Positions 26,776-36,198 of a stretch of 64,000 nucleotides of DNA are shown here, piece by piece (position 1 is the first letter of the stretch; each line of letters opens with the position of its first letter). This DNA is from Acidovorax sp. MR-S7. Its GTDB lineage: Bacteria > Pseudomonadota > Gammaproteobacteria > Burkholderiales > Burkholderiaceae_C. A program made the position numbers and the translations under genes. The stretch is from NCBI RefSeq assembly GCF_000400995.2, contig NZ_DF238897.1:340435-404434 (forward strand), written 5' to 3'. The notes under the pieces were generated by a model. It worked only from the letters and a program-made list of their open reading frames with translations, did no database searches and had not been told where the DNA came from.

Positions 26776-29460
26776 TCAGCCCGGGGACAGCCGCTTGAGC
26801 TGGTAGAGCGCGTCCAGCGCCTCGCGCGGGGACAGCTGGTCGGGGTTGATCTGCGCCAGGGCGGTTTCCACGGGGCTGGCGGCCTGCATCTCGGGCGTGG
26901 GCGGCGGCGCGAACAGGTCCACCTGCAGGTCGTCCTCGCCCGCGCGCTCCTCCAGCGCGGCCAGCGTGTGGCGCGCATGGTTCAGCACGGTGGCGGGCAC
27001 GCCCGCCAGCTTGGCCACCTGGATGCCGTAGCTGCGGCTGGCCGGACCGGGCTGGATCTCGTGCAGGAAGACGATGTCTGCGCCCGCCTCGGCCGCGCCC
27101 ACGTGCACGTTCACCGCATGCTGGTGGCGCGCCGACAGCTCCGTCAGCTCGAAGTAGTGCGTGGCGAACAGCGTGAAGGCCTTGGTGCGGTCGTGCAGGT
27201 GGGTGGCGATGCCGCTGGCCAGGGCCAGGCCGTCGAAGGTGCTGGTGCCGCGGCCGATCTCGTCCATGAGCACCAGGCTGTGCGGCGTGGCCCCGTGCAG
27301 GATCTGCGCGGCCTCGGTCATCTCCAGCATGAAGGTGGACTGCGCGTTGGCCAGGTCGTCCGCCGCGCCGATGCGCGTGTGGATGGCGTCGATGGGCCCC
27401 AGCCGGCATGCGGCGGCGGGCACGTGGCTGCCCATGCTGGCCAGCAGCACGATCAGCGCCACCTGCCGCATGTAGGTCGACTTGCCGCCCATGTTGGGGC
27501 CGGTGATGATCTGCATGCGCGTGTTGGCGTTCAGGCGCGTGTGGTTGGGGATGAAGGCGCCGCTGGACGTCTCCTGCAGCCGCGCCTCGACCACCGGGTG
27601 GCGGCCGGCCTCGATGTCGATGCACGGCTCGGCCACGAACTGCGGCGCGCACCAGTCGAGGGTGAGCGAGCGCTCGGCCAGCGTGCACAGCACGTCCAGC
27701 GTGGCCAGCGCCTGGGCCACGCGCGTGAGCTGCGGCACGTGCTGCTGGAGCTGGTCCAGCATCTGTTCGTAGAGCCACTTCTCGCGTGCCAGACCGCGCT
27801 CCTGCGCCGACAGCGCCTTGTCCTCGAAGCTTTTCAGCTCGGGCGTGATGAAGCGCTCGGCGTTCTTCAGCGTCTGGCGTCGGCGGTAGTCATGGGGCAC
27901 CTTGTCCACGTGGCTGCTGGTGACCTCGATGTAGAAGCCGTGCACTTTGTTGAACTGCACGCGCAGGTTGGGAATGCCGGTGCGGGCCTTCTCGCGCGTT
28001 TCCAGGTCGAGCAGGAAGTCGTCGCAGTTGGTCTGGATGGCGCGCAGCTCGTCCAGCTCGGCGTCGAAGCCGGGGGCGATCACGCCGCCGTCGCGCACCA
28101 GCGCGGCGGGCTCCTCCAGCAGCGCGGCGCGCAGCAGGGCCGCGCAGTCGACTGGCGGCTGCAGGTCGCCGAAGATTTGGGCCAAAAACGGCTCTGGCGC
28201 TTGTGTGGAAAGCGCGAGCAGCTCCGCTTTTCGTAGCGTCTGGCACAGCGCCACCAGCTCGCGCGGGCGCACCTGGCGCAGGGCGATGCGGGCGGTGATG
28301 CGCTCCACGTCGCTCACGCCGCGCAGCTCGCCGCGCAGCACCTGCCAGGGGCCCTGGCCGCTGGCCGTGCCGCGCAGGGCCGTGGTGGCGGCCAGGCGCT
28401 GGCGTGCTTCCGTGCGGTCGCGGCGGGGCTCCAGCAGCCAGGTCTTGAGCAGGCGGCTGCCCATGCCGGTCATGCAGGTGTCCAGCAGCGAAAACAGCGT
28501 GGGCGCGTCCTCGCCGCGCAGGGTCTTGACCAGCTCCAGGTTGCGCCGCGTGGCCGCGGGCAGGTGGATGAGCTCGTTGCTCTGCTGCACGCGCACGCCG
28601 TGCAGGTGGGTGAGGGCGCGGCCCTGCGTGTGCTCGGCGTACTGCAGCAGCGCGGCGGCGGCGGCGTGCGCGTGCTGCAGGCCTTCGGCGTTCCAGGCCT
28701 GCAGGCTGGCCGCACCCAGGTGTTCGAGCAGCTTGCGCTGGCCCAGGGCGCCGTCGAACTGCCAGTCAGGCCGCAGGCTCAGGGGGCAGGCCAGCAGGCC
28801 GCCCTGGCGCAGCGCGGTCAGCTGCTCCTCGAAGCGCTGGGTGACGCCCGCGCTGTAGAGCACCTCGCTGGGCGCGATACGCGCCAACCAGCCGCCCACC
28901 TCGTCGTGCGCGCACTCGGCCAGGTGCACCACGCCCTGCGTGACGGACAGCCACGCCAGCCCGCAGCGCGCCCGCGCGCCCTGGTGCAGGGCGAGCAGCA
29001 TGGATTCGCTCTTGTCCGAAAGCAGCTCGCTGTCGGTCAGCGTGCCGGGCGTGACCACGCGCACCACCTTGCGCTCCACCGGCCCCTTGGCCGCGCCGAC
29101 CTCGCCCACCTGCTCGGCGATGGCGACCGACTCGCCCATCTTGATGAGCCGGCCCAGGTAGTTCTCCAGCGCATGGAAGGGCACGCCCGCCATCACCACC
29201 GGCTGCCCGCCCGACTGGCCGCGCTGCGTGAGGGTGATGTCCAGCAGGCGCGCGGCCTTCTCGGCATCGGCGTAGAACAGCTCGTAGAAGTCGCCCATGC
29301 GGTAGAGCAGCAGCGTGTCGGGATGCTGGGCCTTGAGGGCCAGGTATTGCTGCATCATCGGCGTGTGATGCGAGAAGTCGGCGGGCGCCGCCGCCTGGCC
29401 CCTGGGCGGGCGGGGGGCGGGGCTGGAGGGGGGGAGGGTGCTGGATTCGTCCACTGTCAT
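26776..29460 (-). CDS. mutS: DNA mismatch repair protein MutS
   Basis: 894 aa from ATG 29460 (an ATG 12 bp upstream is also open). Domain I has [20 protein letters not shown] and the mismatch-reading FYELF; the ATPase has Walker [15 protein letters not shown], Walker [21 protein letters not shown] and the [11 protein letters not shown] region. MutS binds mismatches and recruits MutL. A stretch of about 20 residues near 409-427 ([19 protein letters not shown]) in the core/lever domain is encoded by a copy of the dispersed palindromic repeat, which partly explains a length above the usual 850-860 residues. The N-terminal tail is Pro/Ser-rich. Confidence 0.96.
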   Translation of the reverse strand: MTVDESSTLPPSSPAPRPPRGQAAAPADFSHHTPMMQQYLALKAQHPDTLLLYRMGDFYELFYADAEKAARLLDITLTQRGQSGGQPVVMAGVPFHALENYLGRLIKMGESVAIAEQVGEVGAAKGPVERKVVRVVTPGTLTDSELLSDKSESMLLALHQGARARCGLAWLSVTQGVVHLAECAHDEVGGWLARIAPSEVLYSAGVTQRFEEQLTALRQGGLLACPLSLRPDWQFDGALGQRKLLEHLGAASLQAWNAEGLQHAHAAAAALLQYAEHTQGRALTHLHGVRVQQSNELIHLPAATRRNLELVKTLRGEDAPTLFSLLDTCMTGMGSRLLKTWLLEPRRDRTEARQRLAATTALRGTASGQGPWQVLRGELRGVSDVERITARIALRQVRPRELVALCQTLRKAELLALSTQAPEPFLAQIFGDLQPPVDCAALLRAALLEEPAALVRDGGVIAPGFDAELDELRAIQTNCDDFLLDLETREKARTGIPNLRVQFNKVHGFYIEVTSSHVDKVPHDYRRRQTLKNAERFITPELKSFEDKALSAQERGLAREKWLYEQMLDQLQQHVPQLTRVAQALATLDVLCTLAERSLTLDWCAPQFVAEPCIDIEAGRHPVVEARLQETSSGAFIPNHTRLNANTRMQIITGPNMGGKSTYMRQVALIVLLASMGSHVPAAACRLGPIDAIHTRIGAADDLANAQSTFMLEMTEAAQILHGATPHSLVLMDEIGRGTSTFDGLALASGIATHLHDRTKAFTLFATHYFELTELSARHQHAVNVHVGAAEAGADIVFLHEIQPGPASRSYGIQVAKLAGVPATVLNHARHTLAALEERAGEDDLQVDLFAPPPTPEMQAASPVETALAQINPDQLSPREALDALYQLKRLSPG
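28182..28235 (-). repeat. Dispersed palindromic repeat, copy 6 (inside mutS)
   Basis: CCAAAAACGGCTCTGGCGC, TTGTGTGGAAAGCGCGAGCA and GCTCCGCTTTTCGTAGCG. It matches copies 7 and 11 closely, including the AAAACGGCT flank. It is in frame with mutS and contributes about 18 residues without a stop. Confidence 0.8.
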
Positions 29461-29539
29461 TCTGGCCTTCACTGGGCGCGCACAGGGGCTGCCGGGGAGA
29501 GAGGGGCGACATTATCAAAGGTATCGCGGCCCCGGGCGC

Positions 29540-31048
29540 TCAGCGCATGCGCCGCCACACGGCCCACGCCGTGGCGAGCAGCAGGCCGGTGGCCAGCAGC
29601 AGCACGGCGGCAAAGCCCTGGTCGAAGGCCGCGCCGGCCGCCTGTGTGAGCGCGTTCGCCGCGGGCGGCGGCAGGCTTTCGGCGGCGCGCAGGGCCTCGT
29701 CCAGGCCGTCGCGCACCTGCATGGGCAGTAGTGCCGCATCGGGCAGCGCCAGCGTGCGGGTGTAGACGGCCGAGAGCAGGCTGCCCATCACCGTCACGCC
29801 CAGCGCGCCGCCCAGCTCGTAGGACACTTCTTCCACCGAGGCGGCCATGCCCGCGCGGTCGGGTGGCGCACTCGTCAGCAGCGTGGCCGAGGCCGCCGTC
29901 ATCGCGGCGCCCACGCCCGCGCCCAGCAGCGCTAGGCTCGACGCCTGCCACAGGACCGGGGCCTGGTGCAGCGCCAGGTAGCCGCCCATGCCCAGGCCCG
30001 AAGCCAGCAGGGCGACAGCCAGCAGCCGAGCGCTGCCCCAGCGCGGCAGCAGCCGCCCCGCCACCGGCCCGGCGACGAAGGTCGCCAGCGGCAGCGGCAG
30101 CATCGCCCAGCCGGCGGCCAAAGGGCTGCGGCCCAGCACGAGCTGCAGGCGCTGGGTGAATACCAGCTCCATGCCCAGCAGTGCGGCGGAGGCCACGAGG
30201 GCCGACACCACGGCCATGCGGAAGCCCCGGTGCCTGAACAGCTCCAGATCCAGCAGCGGATGGGCGCTGCGGCGCTGGCGGCGCACGAAGACCCACAGGA
30301 AGATCGCGCCCGCCGCCAGGGCCAGCGCGGCCAGCGGCCAGTCGGGCGAGGGCTTGCCCAGTTCTTTCACGGCGAAGGTGCAGGCCACCAGCCCCACCAT
30401 CACCTGGAGCGAGCCGGCCAGGTCCCAGGGCCGTGCGCCATGGCCGGCGCTGGCGGGAATGCAGCGCCAGGCCAGCAGCAGGGCGACGAGCACGATGGGC
30501 ACGTTGATCAGGAACACCGACCCCCACCAGAAATGCTCCAGCAGCACGCCGCCCACCACGGGGCCGAACGCCGCACCGCCGGAGGCCACCGAGGCCCAGA
30601 TGCCGATGGCCAGCGCGCGCTCGCGCTCGTCGTGGAAGCTCAGGCGGATCAGTGATAGCGTGGCCGGCATCATCATCGCCGCGCCCACACCCAGCAGGGC
30701 GCGCGCCGTGATCAGCACACCGGTGGCCGGAGCGAAAGCCGCCCCCAGCGACGCGGCGCCGAACACGGCCAGCCCTGCCATGAACAGGCGCTTGTGGCCC
30801 AGTCGGTCGCCCAGCGTGCCCATGCCCAGCAGCAGCCCCGAGACGACGAGCGAGTAGATGTTGATGATCCAGAGCTTGGCCGAGGCGCCTGCGGCCAGGT
30901 CGTGCGTGAGGCGCGGCAGGGCGGTGTAGAGCACCGTCATGTCGATGACGATGAGCAGCAGCGCGACGGACACGATGCCCAGCACCAGCCACCGGCTGGC
31001 CGGTGCGGCCGGAGACGGGGTGTGGCAGGGGGCGGCGGGGGTGTGCAT
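29540..31048 (-). CDS. MFS drug exporter, DHA2 family (14 TMS)
   Basis: 502 aa with 14 predicted membrane helices. Has the MFS motif A-like GMGTLGDRLGHKRLFMAG after TM2 and the antiporter motif C region GPVVGGVLLEHFWW in TM5, as in EmrB/QacA/SmvA-type proton-driven exporters of cationic or hydrophobic drugs. It is divergent from a LysR gene with an 85-bp shared promoter, a typical regulator-exporter pair. The substrate is not predictable. Confidence 0.92.
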   Translation of the reverse strand: MHTPAAPCHTPSPAAPASRWLVLGIVSVALLLIVIDMTVLYTALPRLTHDLAAGASAKLWIINIYSLVVSGLLLGMGTLGDRLGHKRLFMAGLAVFGAASLGAAFAPATGVLITARALLGVGAAMMMPATLSLIRLSFHDERERALAIGIWASVASGGAAFGPVVGGVLLEHFWWGSVFLINVPIVLVALLLAWRCIPASAGHGARPWDLAGSLQVMVGLVACTFAVKELGKPSPDWPLAALALAAGAIFLWVFVRRQRRSAHPLLDLELFRHRGFRMAVVSALVASAALLGMELVFTQRLQLVLGRSPLAAGWAMLPLPLATFVAGPVAGRLLPRWGSARLLAVALLASGLGMGGYLALHQAPVLWQASSLALLGAGVGAAMTAASATLLTSAPPDRAGMAASVEEVSYELGGALGVTVMGSLLSAVYTRTLALPDAALLPMQVRDGLDEALRAAESLPPPAANALTQAAGAAFDQGFAAVLLLATGLLLATAWAVWRRMR

Positions 31049-31080
31049 GGAGCGTTTCTTGGGTTGTAGACAGGCCGATG

Positions 31081-31122
31081 ATTGATCTATTTTCAGATTG
31101 ATAAAAGTTCAGGCTAATCAAT
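31081..31122. promoter_or_regulatory. LysR-type operator region between the MFS and LysR genes
   Basis: Three half-sites, ATTGAT (31081), ATTGAT (31097) and ATCAAT (31117), lie in a locally AT-rich 85-bp divergent promoter. The inverted pair ATTGAT...ATCAAT fits the T-N11-A style of LysR regulators. The flanking genes are the only candidates for control. Confidence 0.55.
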
Positions 31123-31133
31123 AAAATGGATGA

Positions 31134-32009
31134 ATGGAGTGGACGCTGGACCGCCTGACCCAATTCGTCGCCGTGGCCGACTGCGGATCGATGACGCAGG
31201 CCGCCCGCCGGCTGGGCCGCGCACAGTCGGCGGTGAGCACGGCGGTGGGCCTGCTGGAGGCGGACCTGGGCCTGGCGCTGTTCCACCGCGTGGGGCGCTC
31301 CGTGCACCTCACCCCGGCGGGCGAGGTGATGCTGCTGGAGGCGCGCTCCCTGCTCCACCAGGCCCGGGCGCTGGACCTGCGCGCCCAGGCCCTGGCGGCG
31401 GGACAGGCCGCGAGGCTGTGCATGTCGGTGGACGAGGCGCTGCCCTACCAGCCCGTCGCCCGCCTGCTGCGGGAGCTGGCGGGGCGGTTTCCCGCGCTGG
31501 AGCTGACCCTGTTGGGCGGCACGGCGGCGGAGGTCGCGCGCGACGTGCAGACCCGGCGCGCGCAGCTGGCCTTACAGTTCGACCGGGGCACCGCCGACGC
31601 CTGCTTCGCACAGAGCTACGTGGCCTCCGTGCCGCAGATGGTGTGCGTGGCGCGCGACCACCCGCTGGCGGGCCGTGCGCGCACCACGCGCGAGGACCTG
31701 GCCGGCCATCGGCAGTTGCTCATGCACATCGAGGGCGTGGAGGAACTGGTGCTTAGCCCCAGCGTCTGGCGCACGGACGGCTTCTACGTGCTGGCCGAGA
31801 TGCTGGCGGACGGCCTGGGCTGGGGCATCCTGCCGCGCAACATCGCCCAGACCCCGGACATCGAGCGGCGCATCCTGGCGCTGGACTGCCAGGACCTGCG
31901 CCTGCCTCCGCTGGCCGTGCGCATGCTGAGCCTGCAGGGGGCGGTGCTGGACGACACGGCCCTGTGGATCCAGGCGCGGCTGGCGCAACTGCTGACGCAG
32001 GGGGAGTGA
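31134..32009 (+). CDS. LysR family transcriptional regulator (of the MFS exporter)
   Basis: 291 aa. Winged-helix DNA-binding domain at residues 1-60 (LDRLTQFVAVADCGSMTQAA, RLGRAQSAVSTAVGLLEADL) and a periplasmic-binding-protein-like effector domain (about 90-290). It starts with ATGGAGTGG at 31134, divergent from the drug exporter, so it likely controls that gene and itself. The inducing ligand is unknown. Confidence 0.93.
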   Translation: MEWTLDRLTQFVAVADCGSMTQAARRLGRAQSAVSTAVGLLEADLGLALFHRVGRSVHLTPAGEVMLLEARSLLHQARALDLRAQALAAGQAARLCMSVDEALPYQPVARLLRELAGRFPALELTLLGGTAAEVARDVQTRRAQLALQFDRGTADACFAQSYVASVPQMVCVARDHPLAGRARTTREDLAGHRQLLMHIEGVEELVLSPSVWRTDGFYVLAEMLADGLGWGILPRNIAQTPDIERRILALDCQDLRLPPLAVRMLSLQGAVLDDTALWIQARLAQLLTQGE

Positions 32010-32040
32010 GCCTCCCCGTTCTGCTACGCTTTCCGCCACC

Positions 32041-32748
32041 ATGCGCAACCTGATCGATTTCAGCTCCTGGCAGGGCATGCTGTCCACGCTGCTGGGGCTG
32101 GTGCTCGTCACGCTGGTGGCCGTGGGCATCCGGCTGCTGGTGATGCAGCGCATCCAGCAGCGCCGCGAGCGGCAGAACCGCCAGATCAACGAGCGGCTGA
32201 AAACGCTGATCGCCGCCTACAAGACGCTGGGCGGTTCCTTCACCGGCAACCTCGCCGTGGACCCCCGCCACCTGCGCGATCTGCGCACGCATGCCTCCGC
32301 GGCGGACGGAGCGCCCGGCGAGGCTGCGCCGGAGGAAGGCAACTCCGAACGCCGGCGCCGCATCCGCGACGCGGTCGAGGCCGCGCTGTCCGACGTGGTC
32401 TTGCTGGGTACGGCCGAGCAGGTGCGGCTGGCCGTGCAGGCCGCCAACGACATGGTGGCCGGGCGCCAGGTAGAGACGGCCGCGCTGGTGGTCTCGCTGC
32501 GCGACTTCATCCGCGAGGTGCTGGAGCTGGAGGCCGTGCCGGCCGACCTGCCCATCCCCAAGCAGGGCCCGGTGCGCAGCCCGGCGGCGGGCGGGCGGGG
32601 CGGCGCCGCGAATGCGGGAGGCCGGGGCGGTGGCGGCGGCCAGGGCGGCGGTGCCGGCATGGCGGCTGGTGGCGCCCTGGGGCTGGGCGCGGGCCGGGCG
32701 TCGCAGGACGAGGGCGCTCCTCTGGCACCGGACGCGCGCGAACCCTGA
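32041..32748 (+). CDS. Membrane-anchored protein of unknown function with Gly-rich tail
   Basis: 235 aa. One N-terminal membrane helix (LSTLLGLVLVTLVAVGIRLL) is followed by a basic stretch QQRRERQNRQINERLKTLI, a helical cytoplasmic region (residues about 90-175) and a low-complexity Gly/Ala tail (GRGGAANAGGRGGGGGQGG). Similar small proteins are seen in Pseudomonas and Comamonadaceae without a function. It starts 31 bp after the LysR gene and may be cotranscribed. No catalytic motif is visible. Confidence 0.8.
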   Translation: MRNLIDFSSWQGMLSTLLGLVLVTLVAVGIRLLVMQRIQQRRERQNRQINERLKTLIAAYKTLGGSFTGNLAVDPRHLRDLRTHASAADGAPGEAAPEEGNSERRRRIRDAVEAALSDVVLLGTAEQVRLAVQAANDMVAGRQVETAALVVSLRDFIREVLELEAVPADLPIPKQGPVRSPAAGGRGGAANAGGRGGGGGQGGGAGMAAGGALGLGAGRASQDEGAPLAPDAREP

Positions 32749-32755
32749 GTTCGAT

Positions 32756-32812
32756 ATAAAAATAGCCGCTAGCGCTTATACAGAAAGCGCGAGCAGCTAT
32801 CAAAATAAAAGC
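32756..32812 (-). repeat. Dispersed palindromic repeat, copy 7
   Basis: ATAAAAATAGCCGCTAGCGC, TTATACAGAAAGCGCGAGCA, GCTATCAAAATAAAAGC. It fills most of the gap between two convergent genes (stops at 32748 and 32834). Stem GCGCTT/AAGCGC is intact. The AT-rich flank provides T-runs on both strands, as for a two-way terminator. Confidence 0.85.
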
Positions 32813-32833
32813 AGAGTGAATCCCGCCGGGCGC

Positions 32834-33946
32834 TCAGCCCTTGGCGATGAGCGCGGCGATGGCCTCGCCCATCTGCGTGGTGCTGGCCGTGCCGCCCAGG
32901 TCGGGCGTGCGCGGGCCGTTCTTGATGGCTTCCTCGATGGCGGACACGATGGCGTCGTGCGCGGCGCGGCCGGCGCCCTGGCCCTGGGTGAGGAAGTCCA
33001 GCATCAGCGCGCCGGACCAGATCATCGCGATGGGATTGGCGATGTTCTTGCCGTAGATGTCGGGCGCCGAGCCGTGCACGGGCTCGAACAGGCTGGGGAA
33101 GGTGCGCTCGGGGTTCAGGTTGGCCGAGGGGGCCAGGCCGATGGTGCCGGTCGTCGCGGGGCCCAGGTCGGAGAGGATGTCGCCGAACAGATTGGTGGCC
33201 GCCACCACGTCGAAGCGGCCCGGCTGCAGCACGAAGCGCGCGGTGAGGATGTCGATGTGCTGCTTGTCCAGCGCCACGCCGGGGTAGCCCTTGGCCACTT
33301 CTTCGGCGCGCTGGTCCCACCAGGGCATGCTGATGGCGATGCCGTTGCTCTTGGTGGCCAAGGTCACGTGCTTGCGCGGGCGGCTGGCGGCCAGGTCGAA
33401 CGCGAACTTCAGCAGGCGCTCGGCGCCCTTGCGCGAGTAGACCGATTCCTGGATCACGATCTCGCGGTCGGTGCCCTCGTACATGATGCCGCCGAGCGAG
33501 GTGTATTCGCCCTCGGTGTTCTCGCGCACGACGTAGTAGTCGATGTCGCCGGGCTTGCGGCCCGCGAGCGGGCAGGGCACGCCCTCGAACAGGCGCACGG
33601 GGCGCAGGTTGATGTATTGGTCGAACTCGCGGCGGAACTTGAGCAGCGAGCCCCAGAGCGACACGTGGTCCGGCACGGTGGCGGGCCAGCCCACGGCGCC
33701 GAAGAAGATGGCGTCCATGCCCGAAAGCTGTGCCTTCCAGTCGTCCGGCATCATCTGGCCGTGCTGGGCGTAGTAGTCGCAGCTCGCCCATTCGAAGTGG
33801 TGAACGTCGAGCGTCAGGCCGAAACGCTGGGCGGCGGCTTGCACGGCGCGCAGGCCCTCGGGCATGACTTCCTTGCCGATGCCGTCGCCGGGCAAGACAG
33901 CGATGCGGTAGGTGCGGAGTGTGCTGCTATTTTCTGAGGTGTCCAT
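32834..33946 (-). CDS. ttuC: Tartrate dehydrogenase/decarboxylase or D-malate dehydrogenase
   Basis: 370 aa member of the isocitrate/isopropylmalate dehydrogenase family. The N-terminal IAVLPGDGIGKEVMPEGLRA, substrate/metal motifs NLFGDILSDLGPATTGTIGL and the NAD site HGSAPDIYGKNIANPIAM are present, and WASCDYYAQHGQMMPDDW is typical of tartrate/D-malate dehydrogenases rather than LeuB. It oxidises tartrate or D-malate with NAD and divalent metal. Start at MDTSENSS. It is the last gene of a unit with a MetX-like hydrolase and a Bug-type binding protein; a LysR gene is divergent. Its base composition is typical of the chromosome, unlike the two genes upstream. Confidence 0.9.
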   Translation of the reverse strand: MDTSENSSTLRTYRIAVLPGDGIGKEVMPEGLRAVQAAAQRFGLTLDVHHFEWASCDYYAQHGQMMPDDWKAQLSGMDAIFFGAVGWPATVPDHVSLWGSLLKFRREFDQYINLRPVRLFEGVPCPLAGRKPGDIDYYVVRENTEGEYTSLGGIMYEGTDREIVIQESVYSRKGAERLLKFAFDLAASRPRKHVTLATKSNGIAISMPWWDQRAEEVAKGYPGVALDKQHIDILTARFVLQPGRFDVVAATNLFGDILSDLGPATTGTIGLAPSANLNPERTFPSLFEPVHGSAPDIYGKNIANPIAMIWSGALMLDFLTQGQGAGRAAHDAIVSAIEEAIKNGPRTPDLGGTASTTQMGEAIAALIAKG

Positions 33947-34003
33947 GACAGGTGTCTTGAATAGGATGGAAAAGAAAAGCAAAAGTAAAACAGTGGTGGC
34001 GGT

Positions 34004-35008
34004 TTATCCGAGTATGCGAGTGAACTCATCGCTCCAGAGCTGGTGCGCAGGACCGGACGATGAGTGTCCCATGGGGGTTTCCATGATGAGATAACGGCTT
34101 GTGCCGCGCGTTGCCGAAAGGCTGGCACGGACGGCCTCATCGGGCGGAAATAGGACGTCGCTGCGCGCCACGGCAATGAGCGTGTCTGCGGCGATGGTGC
34201 TCAGTTGCGACCGCACGTCGAACGCCTGTGCCGCGCGCAACAGCACAATGAGCGAACATGGGTCGAACTTTCGCGACCACTCCACTGCCATGCGCTCGAT
34301 GCTTGCCCCTATTTCTTCGACCGAAAGGCCTTGGGCCGCGAGGACTTCACGCATGCCGTATGTGATGAGGGTATCAATGCGCAGGCGCCGCAGCGTCTCG
34401 TGCAGTGCACCGGGAGCATAGGCACCCCGGTTCCAATGTGCGTCGTGCTCTAGGAGCGTGTGCAGTGCTGACAGCTGCATGCTGTCGTGCGGCGGCAGGT
34501 GGGTGGACGAGACGATAGCGGCCGCCACATCGACAAACTGCGGATGGTCTACGGCCCACTGCAGTGCTTGAAACCCCCCCATCGATGGTCCCACGACCGC
34601 GCGCAGATGGCGCACCCCCAACCGCTGTAGCAGTGCGTATTGAGATGCGACGATGTCAGCGAAGGTGATGTCCGGGAACTGCGCCCCATAGGCACGTCCG
34701 GTGGCCGGGTTGATGCTCGCGGGGCCAGTGCTACCGTAGCAGGATCCCAGCATGTTGGGGCAGACGATGAAGAACCGTTCGGAATCCAGCGGTCGGCCGG
34801 GGCCGATCAACGGTGCCCAGGAACCCTCGGCGACACCGCTACCGTGCGCGAGCAGGGCATGGCTGGCTGTGTAGCCGTGAGTGACCAAGATGGCGTTGCC
34901 GCCATCTGGGGCCAGGCGCCCATAAGTGGTGTAAGCCAGATGCACGTCGGGCAGCGCCAGCCCGCTGTGCAGCGTGAGTGGGCCGATGTTCAGTAGGTGG
35001 GAGTGCAT
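34004..35008 (-). CDS. Alpha/beta hydrolase of the homoserine O-acetyltransferase (MetX-like) family
   Basis: 334 aa. Nucleophile elbow GPSMGGFQALQWAVDHP (Ser about residue 145), preceding VTHGYTASHALLAHGS, and the late Asp/His region (VARSDVLFPPDEAVR; METPMGHSSSG) give the MetX/HTA fold. The placement between a solute receptor and tartrate/malate dehydrogenase suggests hydrolysis or acyl transfer on a dicarboxylate-like compound rather than methionine synthesis. Visibly lower in GC than the genes around it. Start at MHSHLLNIGPLTL. Confidence 0.85.
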   Translation of the reverse strand: MHSHLLNIGPLTLHSGLALPDVHLAYTTYGRLAPDGGNAILVTHGYTASHALLAHGSGVAEGSWAPLIGPGRPLDSERFFIVCPNMLGSCYGSTGPASINPATGRAYGAQFPDITFADIVASQYALLQRLGVRHLRAVVGPSMGGFQALQWAVDHPQFVDVAAAIVSSTHLPPHDSMQLSALHTLLEHDAHWNRGAYAPGALHETLRRLRIDTLITYGMREVLAAQGLSVEEIGASIERMAVEWSRKFDPCSLIVLLRAAQAFDVRSQLSTIAADTLIAVARSDVLFPPDEAVRASLSATRGTSRYLIMETPMGHSSSGPAHQLWSDEFTRILG

Positions 35009-35063
35009 GGATATGGCAGAGTCGCTGGTTCCGGTGTCGATGCAGGCCGAACGGCTCACGCTG

Positions 35064-36077
35064 TCAGTTTGCCTGCTTGGGGATCTTTGGGATGACTGCT
35101 CCCCACTGGTGGTAGTCGTCTTGCACAAGCTGCTCGAACTGCGCGGCCGTCATCTTCATGGGCTCGTGGGCGGCTGCGGACAGTTCCTTGCGGTAGTCAG
35201 GGCTGTCGTTTGCGGTCAGTGTGGCTGCAGATAGTCGCGCTACGACTGAGGCGGGAGTCTTGGCCGGCACCATGATGCCGAACCAGGTGCGCTGGGCGAA
35301 GCCTTTCACGCCAGCTTCCTGCATTGTCGGCACATCTTTAAGAAAGCTACTGCGCTCCGTGGTGGAGTAGGCGAATGCGCGCACCCGGCCTGTTTCCAGC
35401 TGGGCCTTGGCGGTAGTGGCTCCATCGAAGACGATGTCCACCTGCCCGGCTAGCAGATCGGTCAGCGCAGCGGCGGAACTCTTGTAAGGCACATGCAGCA
35501 GTTCGATGCCCGCTGTCTGTGCCAGCAGTTCGGAGTACAGGTAGGCAATGCTGCCAATCCCCGCTGAGGCGTAGGTGATTGAGCGGGCGCCGCGCTTCTT
35601 GCTGTCTGCAACCAGCTCACCAAGGTTTTTCCAGGGCGCGTTGGCCCGCGTAAGCAACGCCATGCCTCCCTGTGCCAAGCCACCCGCGCCGACCAAATCT
35701 TTGACTGGATTGAACTTGAGCTGGTCATAAAAATAGCCGAAGGTGGGCAATGATGAACTGGTGAACAGCAGCGTATAGCCGTCGGCTGGTGCGCTGGCCA
35801 CGGTAGCCGCGCCCAGCGTGCCGCCTGCGCCCGGGCGGTTGTCTACTACCACGGGTTGGCCGAGAGCTTCCGCAAGGTGGCGTGCCGCGATGCGTGCAAG
35901 TTGGTCGGTAGTGCTGCCCGCTCCAATGCCTACGAGAAGCTTGATTGGCCGGTTTGGATAGGCGACTTCGCTTGAAGACTGCGCGTGCAGCAGGGACGGC
36001 ATTGCACCGGTAGCTAGGCAGGCAGCCAGCAGCAGCCGGCGGGTGGGGGATGTGGTGGAAGTATGGATGGCGGGCAT
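35064..36077 (-). CDS. Bug-family tripartite tricarboxylate transporter substrate-binding protein
   Basis: 337 aa, periplasmic. Signal peptide RRLLLAACLATGAMPSLLHA, then the Bug landmarks YPNRPIKLLVGIGAGSTTDQ, VVVDNRPGAGGTLGAA, ADGYTLLFTSSS and a late Asp-containing ligand loop. Bug proteins bind carboxylates or aromatic acids and either feed TctAB permeases or act as sensors. No permease genes are nearby, so it is an orphan receptor. It is the first gene of the dehydrogenase operon and of lower GC than its surroundings. Start at MPAIHTSTTS, 55 bp ahead of the hydrolase gene. Confidence 0.92.
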   Translation of the reverse strand: MPAIHTSTTSPTRRLLLAACLATGAMPSLLHAQSSSEVAYPNRPIKLLVGIGAGSTTDQLARIAARHLAEALGQPVVVDNRPGAGGTLGAATVASAPADGYTLLFTSSSLPTFGYFYDQLKFNPVKDLVGAGGLAQGGMALLTRANAPWKNLGELVADSKKRGARSITYASAGIGSIAYLYSELLAQTAGIELLHVPYKSSAAALTDLLAGQVDIVFDGATTAKAQLETGRVRAFAYSTTERSSFLKDVPTMQEAGVKGFAQRTWFGIMVPAKTPASVVARLSAATLTANDSPDYRKELSAAAHEPMKMTAAQFEQLVQDDYHQWGAVIPKIPKQAN

Positions 36078-36141
36078 GACCTCTGTCTCCTGGTGCGCGG
36101 ATTGATCTTGCAGGGTTGGTCGATAGGACGAAGTGGGAGTT

Positions 36142-36161
36142 TTCATTAAAAACATAATGAA
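36142..36161. promoter_or_regulatory. Putative LysR operator between the Bug and LysR genes
   Basis: TTCATTAAAAACATAATGAA is a 6-8-6 inverted repeat (TTCATT/AATGAA) in the 121-bp divergent region. It is AT-rich and fits the LysR T-N11-A pattern. It lies inside the low-GC segment together with the DNA-binding half of the LysR gene. Confidence 0.55.
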
Positions 36162-36198
36162 TAAAATGTCGCTCCTGTGTTGGTATATTTTCCAAATC

